NCBI GenBank assembly: GCA_900088475.1
Contig: FLMG01000373.1
Span: 1-55,800, forward strand
Source of the DNA: Hyphochytrium catenoides
Taxonomy: Eukaryota; Sar; Hyphochytriomycetes; Hyphochytriales; Hyphochytriaceae
Direction of reading: 5' to 3'
DNA length: 55,800 nucleotides
A model generated the notes under the pieces. That model saw nothing but the letters and a program-made list of their open reading frames with translations. It searched no databases and was not told the DNA's origin. The position numbers and the translations under genes were made by a program. How positions within the stretch are numbered: the stretch's first letter is position 1; every line of letters begins with the position of its first letter. Shown one piece after another: positions 35,131 to 47,730 of the stretch.

Positions 35131-35711
35131 AAATTCGCCAGTTTGGCGCCTCCTTCTTCTCTCGTCGGTTTCCCCGCTGCTGCTTCTCTCTCTTCACCAA
35201 GCAAGAAGGAAGATAAGACCCAAACTGCAGGGAAGAAGAGGGCTGCTGCTCAAGACAGACCACACTTGAGAAAAGATTGGAGTTAGAAGAGAATGGTGCC
35301 CAGCCCGCTAAGCGCACGGACCGTCCTTCTCAGTAGCCTCCCTTTCCTTCTCAGTAGCACTTGATTCTTGGTCATTCTCTTTCTTAGTCTCCTCCTCCCT
35401 CGACGCTGCCCCCACGCAGGGTTCCTGCTTCTTCTTCTGTATAATGAGTATATACCTTTCTCTAAAACCGCTGCCCTTTCATCACCAGGGAACATCTGCA
35501 TGAGCAGGATAAGAGCATGGGACCTCTCCCCTTGTGGCAGTATTCTGCCTCTTATTATGCAGAGGAAAGCTTGGGGCAGCAGCGAACGTCATTCCGTTCT
35601 CAGTAGCTTGTCGCTTGCTTTTTCTTTCTTCTTTTTCACCTCTTTGCTAGTGCCAAGCCCAATATTCTCTTTCTCTCTCTCCCTCTTTCCTCCCACCCTA
35701 AGACTAAGCGG
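35131..35711. other. Spacer between the fossil copy and member F, part of an inverted duplication
   Basis: In reverse complement this stretch aligns by eye with 50664-51050, the spacer between members H and I. Shared landmarks include GAAGAAGAAG with GGAACCCT, then TAAGAAAGAGAA. No gene is seen. Confidence 0.6.
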
Positions 35712-38664
35712 TCAACTTGCCTCGCCTCCGTCCTTCTTCTTTGCCGCTTTGCGGTTTTCTAGTTCAGCCATGAGCTCCTCTGCCGTTAGGTTGATAACCT
35801 GGCACTCTATGCGTGAGAGGCCGGCGACAAGCATGTCCGGGTTGTAAGCAATGCTAAACAGGCTCCGGACAGAGTAGACAAAGATGGTAAACAGCCCGTC
35901 TAGAGCGATAGAGAGAGGTGACCTAGAAAAGATAGATTTAGCTGCTTCCCCTAATCGTAGATCGTTGTTGACGTCCTCCAACGGGCGGAAGACGAGATAA
36001 ATGGCACAGCAGACTTCGCCAATGAGTAGGACTGAGAAATGAGGGATAAGCCATCTGCGGCGCTTCTGAGGAGGCATCATGATCGCGTCCTGCATGATGA
36101 GAGAACTGACGACAGTCACACAGGTAGAGCCAACTACGAGCGTCCTGGTGGTGCACAGCAGGCCATGGGCAGAGAGCAAGCGGTGGAGTGGGCAGGAAAG
36201 AAGGAGAGAGTTAGAGGCAGGCGTTGAGTTGAGAAAGAGAGAGAGCAGGAAAGAGAGACCGATGACAATGCGAAAAGAGAGAAAAGAAGAGAGAGAGAGA
36301 CAGCGAGAGAGAGCGAGAGAGAGCATAAGAGACGGCGGTTAGAGAGTAGGAGGACGAGAATACCCTCGACCTCATAAAGTATAGCAAGAGAGGATGATTC
36401 AACGCAAAGAGAAGAAAGATGGAGTGAGAGCTTGTTTTACCTTTCGTCCCAGCGGAAGAGCAGGCAGGAGAAGACAAAGAACTGCAGGACGGAGAAGAAA
36501 ATAAGGGCAAAGTCGAAGGACCGCAGCAGTTTCTTGACGAGCATCGGGTGACAGCGACATAACAGCAGCGTGTTTGTCAAGCAGGTGAAGGCACAGAGCA
36601 CAACTTCGGCGGAGGGAGAGACGCCGAGCTCTATCATTAGCATCTGCAGCAGGGTCCCGGTCAGTGGTGCCAGAGAGAGAAGAGGCTCTTTCCCTACAAG
36701 CACATTGTGAAATTTCTTCTCCTCCTTCTCCTCTTCTTCTCGCCTTTGCTCATGAGCCGCATCTGCTAAGCGAAAAGGCCGTGATGGCAGGATTCTCAGC
36801 TTCCTTACGCCGTCTCTCTTGTCCTCTCCGCTGAGAAAGGCTTGGAACTTCTTGAGCCCAGACTGAAGGCAATCCTCGTGTGAATCGATGAGGATGGGCT
36901 TCTGCACAGCTCGTAGCTTGTATATTCGCACTGTTTTTTGGCTACTAATAGAGACCTTTCGGTTAGCCAGTAGAATTTACTAGGCATATTGAACAGCTAA
37001 GAAGACACTGCCTCTTCGTCTGCTCTCTGCTCCCTCTCCTCTCTCTGCTATCTTCTCTCACTTCTTCTTGTCTGTCCCTCTGTCTCCTAACCTCTCTCTT
37101 GCTCTCTCTCTCTCTTTCAGTGCTGGTGGATAACCTGATGTTAGTACCTGGAACCGTCTTGAGGTTTCCTTGGCTGAATATTACTAGTGAAGTGGTCGCC
37201 CTCCCTGGCCTGGCAAAGTTCAAGCGCTCTCTGCTGCCCATCTTTCCTCCTGTCAGCGGCGGCTGATGGCACATCCTCTGCCCTCTTCGGGCCCGTTGTT
37301 TCTTCGGCAACCACAATCCTCTGGCTAGCCTCTCCTCTCACCGGCGATGAAGTGGTAATTGTTGCTGTCTCCTTGCCCGTCACACTTTCTGTACCATCTA
37401 TTGCACTGAGGAGTGAGGAGGCTGTGGGTGGCAAGAAAGAGACAGACTCTATAACTAGCGGGCATCTGATGTTTAGAAAGTCACTGGTCCCCTTCAGGCT
37501 CTTGGACTGCCTCGTCTTGGCCAGAAGCTTATTCAGCTGCTGCAGACAGAGAAGCACGACAACCACCAAGGAATCTGCAGCGATAAGCCAGGGCCGGACC
37601 GGGACCTGAGAGACGATAATTTCCATCGCTTCTATGCCCTCGTAAGGCTGGAAATAGAATATCCACGTGATTCTGAGGAGACGCAAGGACGAAGTGAGAG
37701 GAAGCCAGTCATCATCATCATTGCGGACGCCCAAGATGAGTACAATTGTGGCCCAAGAAGACTCTGGAGCGTGGGGAGGGAGGTAAAGGACAGTAAGAAG
37801 AGGAGCTACTAGGAGAAGGGAACAGGAACTGATAAGTGCCCCGCCGGATTCAAAAGGTAGGAGAAGGTGATTAGAAATCGTCTCCAAAGAGGAGGAGAGG
37901 TCAGGTCTATAATGCGAGGATGGTTAGAAGGGGACTGACCGGGAAAGCATTGCCACGCAGAGGGAGATACCGACGATCGTAAAGCGGGTCGTGGTCTTTG
38001 ACAGGCCTACGGCTACGGTGTCAACGATCATTGGGACCAGGACAATCAACTGCAAGGCCAGAACAGATGCAGAAGCTCTGGACAGCTGTCCAGTGACAGA
38101 GAAGTGGAACGCACAGACACCAAGCGCAGGCAGCGTCTGTAAGATATAGAAGCCCAGCTCAAACTGACGACACAGCAGTTTTAGCAGTTCTGCATGGATT
38201 TCTGGGATCAGCGTGGAGGCGTAGACGACGGACACGACGGTCACGGCGTATCCAACCGACGAAGAGGTCTCATCCCCGTGCTTGCTTCTAACTTCTAAGA
38301 GATAGAGGAACCCGATGGCCATGGTAACCATAGTCACGCCGCAGCAGAGGATGACATAAAGAACGTTACGGCGAAGATGGTAGTAGAATTCTTGCATCGC
38401 GGAGGGAAACAAAACGCGAGACAGAGTGATTCTGGAATCCATAAGTTCTGGGATGTAGTCAGGCTGAGGCTTGACGACCCAGTACCGGCCAGCTTCTAGG
38501 ACATCATGCGGAGGAACAGGAAAAGAAGCGGAAGGGCACGCTGTGCTAGCAGCAGAGCCGTGGAGGTTGAAAGCAGGAGGAGAAGACGCGGAAGAACGGG
38601 AAGCGCTGGCAGCTCCCGTTTGGTCTTCTGCTTCGACCATCGGCCCAACTCTTGGCATTTCCAT
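35712..38664 (-). CDS. 12-span membrane family, member F
   Basis: Minus-strand exons 38664-37940, 37672-37148, 36941-36441 and 36144-35712 give about 727 residues. Introns are 267, 206 and 296 bases, all phase 2. An N-terminal extension of about 60 Ser/Ala/Pro-rich residues precedes GRYWVVKPQPDYIP. Family marks: CRQFELGF, PVRPWLIAADS, KTVRIYKLRAVQ, SFDF, LIMQDA and RSPLSIALDGL. The exon 2 acceptor-proximal residues are Arg-Ile-Thr-Trp. The exon 3 acceptor has two AGs three bases apart; I chose the one that aligns with member H. It is nearly identical in protein sequence to member H on the opposite strand about 9 kb away, with the same exon lengths to within a few codons. Confidence 0.88.
36284..36330. 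repeat. GA-rich microsatellite in intron 3 of member F
   Basis: GAGAGA/GCGAGA purine tract on the plus strand, reading as CT in the transcript. It lies between the exon 3 donor at 36440 and the exon 4 acceptor at 36145. Confidence 0.85.
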
Positions 38665-39754
38665 GGTATCTTCTCAGAATCGGGAGTCAACATGAGAACG
38701 GGGTAGTCCGACCTCGTCAAGGGATAGAGAAACGCATATTCTTACGGCTGAATGCAGCAGAAGAAGAGGCAGGTGGAGTGGAAAGCGATGATGCTACCAG
38801 TCTCTAACAGTTGTTGTTCACAACTCCTAGCACTGCCAAGATGACGGGCTAATGACTCCGCCGCTTACTGGAGATCGATCCTCGGCCCTGCCAGGTGAAC
38901 ATTTGGGAAGAAATCTGGAGAACGCGTGAGCTGGGTGCATTGGTCTCGCGCTATAAGATTTTGCACGACAATGACTCATCGCCCATAATGGGACCTAAAG
39001 GATATAATCTTTTAAGCCGCAGCACCGTCAGCCAAGATGACTAATCTTATGCATGTATTGTGCGCACAGATGATGAGTCATGAAGTTGTTGTCTTGTGTA
39101 CGAGACGCGTGTTAGAAAGCGCCTAGGCAGCCCAGGCACTGCGTAATATCCCGACAGAAAGAAGACGATGGAAGAGGCAGGGCCGACCTAGACTTCTGGT
39201 CCTAGCTGCTGCAAATCTCTCCTCTCCTCGCCTCTCTTCTCTCTCTCCTTCCTTTCCCCCCATCTTTCTCTCTCCCTTGTCGCCCCCAGATCGCAGTCAT
39301 CCCAACATGGTCCTCTCTGTTAACCTCAGCCCGACCCTTCTTTAACCTGCGGCTGACTGCCCTACGTGGACAGTGGGCACATAAATGACACTCCTCTGAT
39401 AGAGAGAGAGAGAGCAGCAATGGAAGACAAGTGTCTTGGTACTCTCTCTCTCTCTCTTCGCTCATTGTTTGCTCGGCTTCTCTTTCCAATTCTTGACGAC
39501 AACTTTAGAGGCACCACCGCGGTAACGGACAGACACGACACTGAAACGGCTCACACTGACACAGCCCGACTAAAGCGAATAAATTTGGATCCTATAGGAT
39601 GATGCCCCCAGTGTAACTAATGAGATGATCTTGGCATGGGTAGCAAGCAGGTGTCAAATTAGTCTTAGACCAATATCCTTCAGTGACGACAATTGTCAGC
39701 AGCACCATTCTGCTCTGTTACCTTTGGGGTGAGGGTCAAAACCCGGAGGGTATT
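38665..39754. other. Intergenic region upstream of member F
   Basis: About 1.1 kb with short CT runs (39220-39270, 39440-39460) and no gene recognised. The first tens of bases upstream of the member F ATG resemble those upstream of member H, so the inverted duplication may extend slightly into the promoters. Confidence 0.55.
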
Positions 39755-40431
39755 ATGACTGGATTGTATAACAGCGAGGCCTAACTCACTCGTGGCTGCT
39801 TCCATGATGAGGGAAGCCAGGGTGTAGAGGAGACCTTCCTCATTCAATGATGAGGCTTCCAAGCCACGCTGTCTGTCAACCTCAGCCATACGGATGAGAA
39901 GCTCTTTCCTGAGACTGACAACTACTTCAAGAAGTAAGTCTTGCTAAACCATTGATGATGAGCTCTGTGGGTGCCGGTTGAGGAGTTTGTGCATAATATT
40001 GTGTCAATGTAGTCGCTTGAGGTAGCACCAGCGATGCCGCTTATTCAAGCCTATTGTTGCTCTTGTCAAGCCTGTCCTTGTCATTTTACTATTGTGCGCA
40101 GTTGAATTCCCGCTTCATAAAGAGAAGAAGCCACCGTGAAGATGCTATACCTGCCCTTTGGAACAGGTCCTTCTCTGTTTCTTGGGTGGCATTGGAAGAG
40201 ATATGAAGAGATATGAAATAGAAACTTCTTGGCGGCTTTGATCCTATCTCTCGCATCATGAAAGCCTCAGCTTCCTCTGGCAACCACGCTGGAAGGACAA
40301 CATGAAGGGAGATGAGGGGAGGAAGGAGCCGACAGCAAGTCCGTGGCAGCCCGGCTTGATAGAGATCGGGTTTGGCATTCTGCCAGGCCGCACGGATGTG
40401 GAAGTCCTATTACAACTCTCAGTCTGTGAGT
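39755..40431 (+). pseudogene. Decayed CYP7-like cytochrome P450, third copy
   Basis: It aligns by eye with P450 copy 2 from the K-helix region to the stop. Landmarks in order: TATGACTGG, the ATGATGAGGGAAGCC stretch (MMREA), GGATGAGAAGCTCTTTCCTGAG followed by a GTAAGT donor-like site, then LPFG and the C-terminal GFGILPGRTDVEV. Exons 1 and most of exon 2 are absent and frames are broken by indels. The heme loop reads Phe-Gly-Thr-Gly-Pro-Ser-Leu-Phe-Leu-Gly, so the axial Cys codon TGT has become TTT. It is closer to copy 2 than to copy 1, and its downstream flank also matches copy 2's. It is certainly non-functional as a P450. Confidence 0.85.
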
Positions 40432-41762
40432 ACAGCCGATGAAAAGGATGTTAGGAGACCTAAACAAGGAGGACGGTAGCAGCAACCTATGCAAGGAGGA
40501 CGGATGCAACTACTTATTATCCTATAAAACGACTGAGCTCCGCGCTAGAGGCGATTAAGACAGCGAAGACGCGCCAACATTAAGGAGGAGGACAATCAGG
40601 AGCAAGTGGTTTCCGATGGACGGAGATATTATCAGACCAACCGTCTTTCCAAACGTTCGACGTCAGAAGAAACCGATTATGCTGCGAACTAGTTCAAGCC
40701 CTTTATTCAGTGCTACTGGGAGCTATGATGTCGTAGCTATCGGAAATGCAGAGGAGGAAACAGATATATCTAGCAGCTTCACTTCCACTTGTTGGCCATG
40801 CATTATGCTTTTTATTTGGATCTCTCTGTCCCCCGCTCCATAATGATGTCAAGGTCCTCGTCTGGCCACTTCTTCCTCCTCTGTTGTTACTACGTTATGC
40901 CATTGCTTTCCTTTCCTAGGGAGGAGGTAGATATAATGCTCATCAGCAGCATCGTGGGCCCTGCTTCCTGAGTTCCTACCCTTCGTCTGTTTTCCCTTTC
41001 CATTCTTGATTTCTCTTCTTCTTTTGCTTGTGCTGACGGGGATGATGAGGGCGATGATGGTGATACTAAAAGTGCATCCGTTCTTTCTCTTCGCTGTGAG
41101 GAGCCTTCAAACGCCAGAGTGCTAATCGAGCGGCCCCTCACGAGCGAGGACGAAGCACCAGCAGCTGGAGCTTGAAGAGTAATCTGCATTGACACTCAAC
41201 GAAGATTGACGAGGAATTATCATAAATTTCCTTTTGTAGGTGACTGGTGCTTCTATTCTATGGGTGGTGCGGCGGCCTCCTGGGAGGTTGCCTTGACACC
41301 GCCCCCTTGGGCAGTCCTGCCCCTTCGAAATATATAAATAAAACAGACGGCAGGAGCACGCAGGAAGCACTACTACTAACCAAGAGGGACGGGAAAGGTG
41401 ACAAAGGGTGTTGGGGGGAAAGGAGGGGGGGACTCCAGAAGGCGGGAGGGGTAGGGAGAGGTTATTCACCTTGCAGTACCGTTTTGCACAGACACCCAGG
41501 AGGTATGCAAGAGAACTGTGGTAATCTTATCTCTAGTTATCAAAGATTGTATGGCGAGATAATCGATGGCGGTCATGAGATGGGAGAAGTCGTTACAGAG
41601 TCATCTCTCTAAACGGCTGAGCGGCTGGTTGTTGCTGGTGGGAACAAGATGGTCTCGTTCATCCCGCTCCGTTGTTGCATACCCTGCTGCCTCTGATGAT
41701 TCCTGGTGTCTAGCTCCGCCTCTCCCTTCCCCGCTCTTCACCAGCTGCCATCGTGTGTTCCC

Positions 41763-41794
<32 letters not shown>

Positions 41795-42679
41795 ATGTCT
41801 CTCTCTCCTCTCTCTCTCTTTCTTTTTCTCCCTCCATCTCTCTCTCTATATCTGTGTCTGTCCTTCTCGCTCTCATCAGTCTCTTCTGTCTTGCGTTATT
41901 ATTCTCTTCCCATCACCATTCACCAAAGTGTCTCTATCACTCCTTCTTGATTGAGGCCAGTAGGCGGCTCCCACCCCTGTTCCGACAGAGCCGTTCTCTT
42001 CTCTGTCCTCCTGCCAATGGTTTGCATACCTCTTCACCATCCTGTCCAGCGTCAACTTTTTATCTTTGCTCTTCTCTCTCCTTCTTCTTCGCTCTGGCGG
42101 CTCCTTGTATAATTCATCGTTCTTTCATCCTTCCCATTTATGATTTGAAGACGGATACCGCCGTAGGGCTAGCAACGCCAGAAGAGAATAGGTTCCTTGT
42201 ACCCCCTCTTCATCTTGTCTCGTCAGAAGCCCAACATTGCAGAACATCTTTCCTTGACAGATAATAAACTCTACATCGCTCCCACTAACGATGTAGAGAC
42301 AGTTGCTACCTGTTAAGTCCTTGTTGGTGGTGAAAAGAAGTAGTCTTCATGGACCGGCCTTCCTCTTGCTCTACAGGTTCCAATGGTCAACATGTGACAA
42401 CATCATCGTTGTTTGCCCCTTAGACCGGGAGCAGCTAAGCTGGCGAGTGAGCTACATCCTCTAGAAGGAAGGAGGAGATGGATATCTGCGCGGAGATGAA
42501 GGAAGTGTATAAAGGGTTAACGTCAGCACACTAGCTGCCTCCAAACCAACCGGCAGTAAAAGACGCGATGCAACGGAAAGCTGTGTAGTAACATTTCGAT
42601 AGTAGATAGCCCGTGTTTGCCTTATAGCTAGTCCTGCTGGGTGGTTCCAACGGAATAGTGAGGTCCAACGAGAGAAGCC
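40432..42679. other. Intergenic region with CT microsatellite
   Basis: About 2.2 kb. The first ~200 bases are duplicated P450 3' flank. A CT tract lies at 41768-41850. Frames across the region have no motif, and those over the CT tract encode only Ser/Leu runs. No gene is called. Confidence 0.55.
41768..41850. repeat. (CT)n microsatellite
   Basis: TCTGTCTG then CT repeats with TTTCTTTTTC interruptions. Confidence 0.9.
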
Positions 42680-44930
42680 ATGAAGGGTCGGTATTGGAAG
42701 CTGACCCCAACTCCTGATTACCTTCCCGAAGTGCTCCTTTCCTGGGAGACAATGATCACCACCTGCTTTCCGTCGAAAGTCACTAAGCTGTACTTGAGGA
42801 GGTTAAGGGGAACTATAGCTTGTGGTGTGACAATCAACCTTTCCCTGATTGTGGGAATGATTGGACTTGGGTGGACCATGGCCGACTCTGGTGCAGCTAA
42901 AAGCGATGTCACTTCGACGGTGTTTGCATGCATTGGTGCCATTGCTCTCTGCTTAAACACTTTAAGTTTCATCCCAGAGCTTCATGTTCAACTATTTCGA
43001 AAGCTGTTCACTCAGTTTGAGGGATGGTACTTCCTATATCAGTGTGCTCCCGCAATAGCACTCTTGGGGTATGTCAATATTCAGCGAGGCCAATATGCTA
43101 GGGCACTAGCATTCGCTGCTGGTCTAGTGGATGCTGGATTATCTCCTCTCTTCTGGGAAACCATGCCTCAAATTGGAGGTTGGAAAAGCCTTCTCACTCT
43201 TCCTCTTCTGTTTAGCGGGTGCCTGATGGGTTTCGTTACGATGCTGTGGTGAGTCAATGTCCCTTCTTACGCCGACGCTCTCTAGCTCATCTGACCAGAT
43301 TCTCTTATTATTACCCATGTCAGTATGGCATGGATGCTTTACTCAGAGGCGTACGAGGGCCTGCAAGACACGGAGATAACGTTCTTTCAGGTTCCCATTC
43401 GGCCCTGGCTCGTGGCCGCCGACTCCTTGGTTGTCCTGGCTGTGCTTCACATTCAGATCTTTGTAAGGCAAGCAATGGCCAAGTCCAGGCGGAGAGCTCG
43501 TGATGGACAGTTACGCTTCTGCAGCATAAAGTGGCCCTTGCTTCTTGAAGAGGATGAACATCAGAGCATCTTTAAAGAAGAGCAGGCTGCTGTTGGACTT
43601 CGCCCAGGCAATGTTGTCCCAGTTCATCCGCAGTTAGCAGCCAATGGGAAGGGCTTACTAGGAGGAGGACTCATTCAGGTGAAACAAACCAAAGCAAAGA
43701 CCAAAGAACAGAGGTCAGTCTTCTCCTTTTCAGAACCGCATGTGAGTGAGTTTTGGCTGCTCACAGCAGTGGTGCGGGGGGGAACGCGCCTCACATATGG
43801 GGAAGGTGATTGATCATCAACCTCTACCCTCCCTGACGGTTGATTTGTCCTGATTCTTCCTTTCACAGCAACCAAAGAGTTAAAGGAGCGCGCAAGGTGT
43901 ACCTGGTCTACCCTGCACACACCTTGGTCTATCTTGACGCTTATGAAGACGTCCTTCACCGCTTGACGCGAGTTCTCTGGCGAACTCTGGGAAAGTCGCT
44001 CACCTACATCCAGTGGCCCGTAATAAGGAAAGCTCCTGGTGTCGTAAGTGACCGTCCTGAAGAAGGTAAGGATGAGGCACGAGCCCCAGCAGGTGTGCCA
44101 CGGCTCCTAGGGCTGGAGCCCGCGCTAGCAGGAGTAGCGTTGCTATGTATTGTTATTCAAGCTTTATGCGCGGGCATACAAGGACCAGACAGCCCTGGGA
44201 TAAGCTTGTCTTTCACGGTCAGCTGCGCATCCAACCTGCTCTTGATCTCTAGAGCACATCCTGGCCTACTATTCAAGCTGCTAAAGTCCTTCGACTTTAT
44301 TGTCCTGGTCTTCTCCCTCTTAGAATACGTGTTCTTCTCAGCTCTACTGTTTGAAGCAGATAACAGGTCAGTATGGCTGCTAGATGATGGATCGGAGCCT
44401 TTTGAGTCTTTACAGCCGTTGTTCTGACAGTTTGGAATCCTCCTCCTCCGTCTAGGACGCTGATCGTGCTCTCCTTGGCCTTGACCATAACATCATCCTT
44501 CATCCTGCAAGACGCTGTCCTGGTCCACATAGTTGGAAAAAGACGCCAGTATTGGCTGGGAATCCAGCTCCTGTTGCTGTTGTTGCTCCAGACACTATGT
44601 GGCTTCTATCTCTTGTTCTTCGTCCCGAAAGAAGAGTCAGCTTCTACTACGCACCAGAATTCTACCACGCAAAGCATACTCTCGCTCATGACAAGATCTC
44701 CTCTTAGCTTGGTTCTCGATGCGCTGGTAACCATCGCCATATACACGGGAAGGAGCCTCTTCACTCTATTACGGCAGCCCAACCAGCTCGTAGCTATTTG
44801 CTCACCTATCGCCTACGAGTTCCAGTTCATCCCTCCGAATGAGGTCTCGGCGCTAATGGACAAGCTAAGAGTTAGCGCCCCTAGTAAAGACCAACACCGC
44901 AAGATTGTGGTCCAAGCGCAGTCATTATAA
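42680..44930 (+). CDS. 12-span membrane family, member G
   Basis: Exons 42680-43248, 43324-43713, 43869-44366 and 44456-44930 give 643 residues. Introns are 75, 155 and 89 bases, all phase 2. It starts MKGRYWKLTPTPDYLP with almost no N-terminal extension. Marks: QFEGWYFLYQ, PIRPWLVAADS, RKVYLVYPAH after intron 2, SFDF, FILQDA and RSPLSLVLDAL. The exon 2 acceptor is CAG|T, so the split codon encodes Cys rather than Trp. The TM6-TM7 loop is short. It is the only plus-strand member in this half that has no close inverted partner in the window. Its role is unknown. Confidence 0.88.
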
Positions 44931-46800
44931 TGATTGTGTTTGCCTTGTTGCCCGCCATTAGGGTGATATAAGAGGTCCATGGTGTCTGATGCCCTGAGGA
45001 CTTCAGCGTAGTAGTACCTCCTAACAGTCACTGTCATGGGACAATGAGGACAAATCCTATTTGTGCCTAGAGAATAGAGAAGCGGGGAAATGCATATGCT
45101 ACTAGGAAGAATGTCCCTTCTTCCCTATATGTTGAAAGGGAACAAAGATGACCGGCACGAAGTGTAGAAGAAGAGGTGCGAAGTAGTCGTGCGATCGCTG
45201 ACGATAAATGGAGGCGTTTCCCACCAGAAGCCCTTACATCAGGTCTCACAGGCTTTCGCGCTTCTTATGAAAAGACAGATTCAGCCTAAGCTGCTGCGGT
45301 CGGCGCTACTTCTAATATCATTGCAACTAGCTTCGGAGATCCTCTCCCCCTCCCAAGATCTCTACTACCATCTCTTCATTGGAAGAGAGTAAGGGGAGCA
45401 GCGGTCCCATCAGAAGATAATCCTGCCTTTCCCAAGAGAGAAGATGTCACTTCTTCGTATTCAGAGACTTCGTCGTCATTCGTTTCCATCGGTTAGGTCG
45501 GACACCACCCTTCGGTGATGGCGCGGCTCTCCTAATCGGGGAGGGAATCACTGTTGCTCGTCCTTTTCACGTCCGCGCTGCTGCTTCACCTTGTTCCGAT
45601 GGCTAAGTAGTTCTATTTGAAGTCTACTACTCGGACTTCATGATGAGAGCGGTCGAAGCAGGTCTGGCGAATAGGACAGCACCACCGATGACAAACGATA
45701 AATCCTGAGCTGGTTTCTAGAGTCCCTCCTTCTCACACACTAATTATCCGGTCATTTCCATCGAACTGTGTTCGGACATCATCATGATGGGCCCAGTAAA
45801 AGTAAAGCTCTCATCATCGGCATAGTCCAGCGGTGAGACTGGCTCTTCGAACGACATGCTAGACGAAGAAAGGAGGGATCCTTAGTAGTGGTAGAGACTC
45901 TTCGTAAGGCAGGAGGGGAGCTGATGATAATTTTATGCGCATCGTCGACGCTGAATAAAATATCCTCTCTACTATGGATCTCAAGGTCCGGCCGGCGTAA
46001 GAAGACGAAGAAGATAGAGACGTCCACCGCCAAACCTCTGCAGTGAAGAAGGAGAAGACAGAGCTTCATCTTGTACTATTCATGGCGTGAAGCGTTCTAC
46101 TAGACGGCTGCGAAGAGCTCTGCATTCTAGCCCCATCCTTCCATCGACTCCTCCCTGCTACTGATCCCTGGTCCCCGCGCGCCGAGCGCATTATTGTCTG
46201 GTAATAAAATCACCGAAGAGAGGTTCGTCATCTTGCTCTGAAGTTATCATTCAAGGTCCTTAGTATCTCCTTCCATCGTAAAGAAAGCGCCTCGCTATCG
46301 TGATGTCACCGCTCTCTCCTCTCCTCTCCTGCATCGTCGTGGATCTTTGCGGTGGAGATCAGCTGCACCAGCAGATCTACCACAAACCATTGAAAAAGAG
46401 ACTTTCCTAGAGTTGTACGAAAGAACTTTTGCGCCTGAATGAGACAGGGCTGCCTATTCTTGTCGTATAATTCAAGGCAAGAGGTGTTTACTACGGTATT
46501 ACTTTAGGTAGCCCCAAATCCTAGCTGTAATCCCTAACCTTTACCTCAGTTGCCAGACTGTTAATAACCTACTATAGTCGCTTTACTGACGGCGCAGTGA
46601 CAGGTGATGAGAACAAGCCGTTTCATGAGCTGAAAGAAAAACGAAGGTGCGACTTCCTTTGTCTCCTGCTTGTCCGTTACCGAGGTTCCCTCTCCATGAT
46701 AGCACTCAAGGAAACGATGAGAAAAGAGGAGAGAAAGAGCCCAGATCCTCCTTCTTCCAGCTTTCTGCTGGAGCAAACAGGAAACAACAACGGGGCCTTG

Positions 46801-46802
46801 TT

Positions 46803-46834
<32 letters not shown>

Positions 46835-46868
46835 TCTCGCCCTCTCTCTCTTTCTCTCTCTCTCTCCT
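46801..46868. repeat. (CT)n microsatellite
   Basis: CT repeats with GCCCTC interruptions immediately upstream of the tandem duplication at 46951. Confidence 0.92.
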
Positions 46869-46950
46869 TAGCGTTGTCATCATAGTCCCGCCTGCCAGCT
46901 GTCCGTCTGAGAGAGGCAGCCGCAGAGGGAAGGAGTCAAACAGGAAGTGA

Positions 46951-47253
46951 AGGGCTAAAGGTGATCTGAGGAATAGAAGAGAGAGAAAGGAAAAAGAGGA
47001 AAAGAGAGGGGAGGAAAGAGACCTGCAGCTAGGTCCAGAAGTCGAAGCTTGCCCTTCCTCTCCCTTTTTCTCCTTCCTTCTGTCGCAGAGAGGAGGAGGA
47101 CGAGTCAAAAAGGAAGGGAAGGGCTAAAGGTGATCTGAGGAATAGAAGAGAGAGAAAGGAAAAGAGGAAAAGAGAGGGGAGGAGAGAGACCTGCAGCTAG
47201 GTCCAGAAGTCAAGTTTGCCCTTCCTCTCCCTTTTTCTCCTTCCTTCTGTCGA
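46951..47253 (+). repeat. Two-copy tandem duplication, 169-base unit
   Basis: The first unit starts AGGGCTAAAGGTGATCTGAG at 46951; the second starts with the same bases at 47120. Both contain GACCTGCAGCTAGGTCCAGA and end near CCTTCCTTCTGTCG. They are nearly identical, with a few indels, so the duplication is recent. Each unit pairs a purine-rich first half with a pyrimidine-rich second half that are partly complementary, so a long imperfect hairpin is possible. Confidence 0.92.
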
Positions 47254-47730
47254 CATAATAGAACAATGCTGACACTCCGCTCCTGACTCTCTTTGTGCTT
47301 GTGACGGTTAGACCCTTCTTCCTGCCAACACTGCTGGTGCTGCTAAATGTACTAAAGACAGTCTAATAATGTAACACCATCATCATTAGCCTGGCTGGAA
47401 GTGCCGCTATCCCTTGCGCCCGTCGCTTATGTATTAGTCACAAGCAGTTAGCGGGGACCAAGGCAGTCCATTCACTACTTTTTTGAGCTTCTCCTCTGTT
47501 ATCCTCCATTCGTTCTGCTCCCTTTCTTCTGTCGTGGCTGGCTTAGGAGGGCCGGTGGTATAAGGCGAGACTAACTCTTCTTAGAAGAGAGAAGAGAGAG
47601 CAAAGAGAGCAACTACTATAGGCCACTTGTCTCTTCTTCGGCCGGCCTAGCAGCATTGCCCTTCTCTTTTCCTTGATGAGCTCGAACAGTGACGTCCTTG
47701 GTTGTTTGACTTCACAGATCGCTGGATACG

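Larger units (their letters stand above)
44931..47730. other. Intergenic region with tandem duplication and CT tract
   Basis: About 2.8 kb between two same-strand family members. It contains a CT tract (46801-46868) and a 169-base tandem duplication (46951-47253). No gene could be supported; frames such as 45782-46069 lack motifs. Confidence 0.55.

Noticed and set aside
40890-41195. Minus-strand Ser-rich frame of 101 codons
   Set aside because: Reads fairly protein-like but has no motif or paralogue; its region shows no consistent exon structure.
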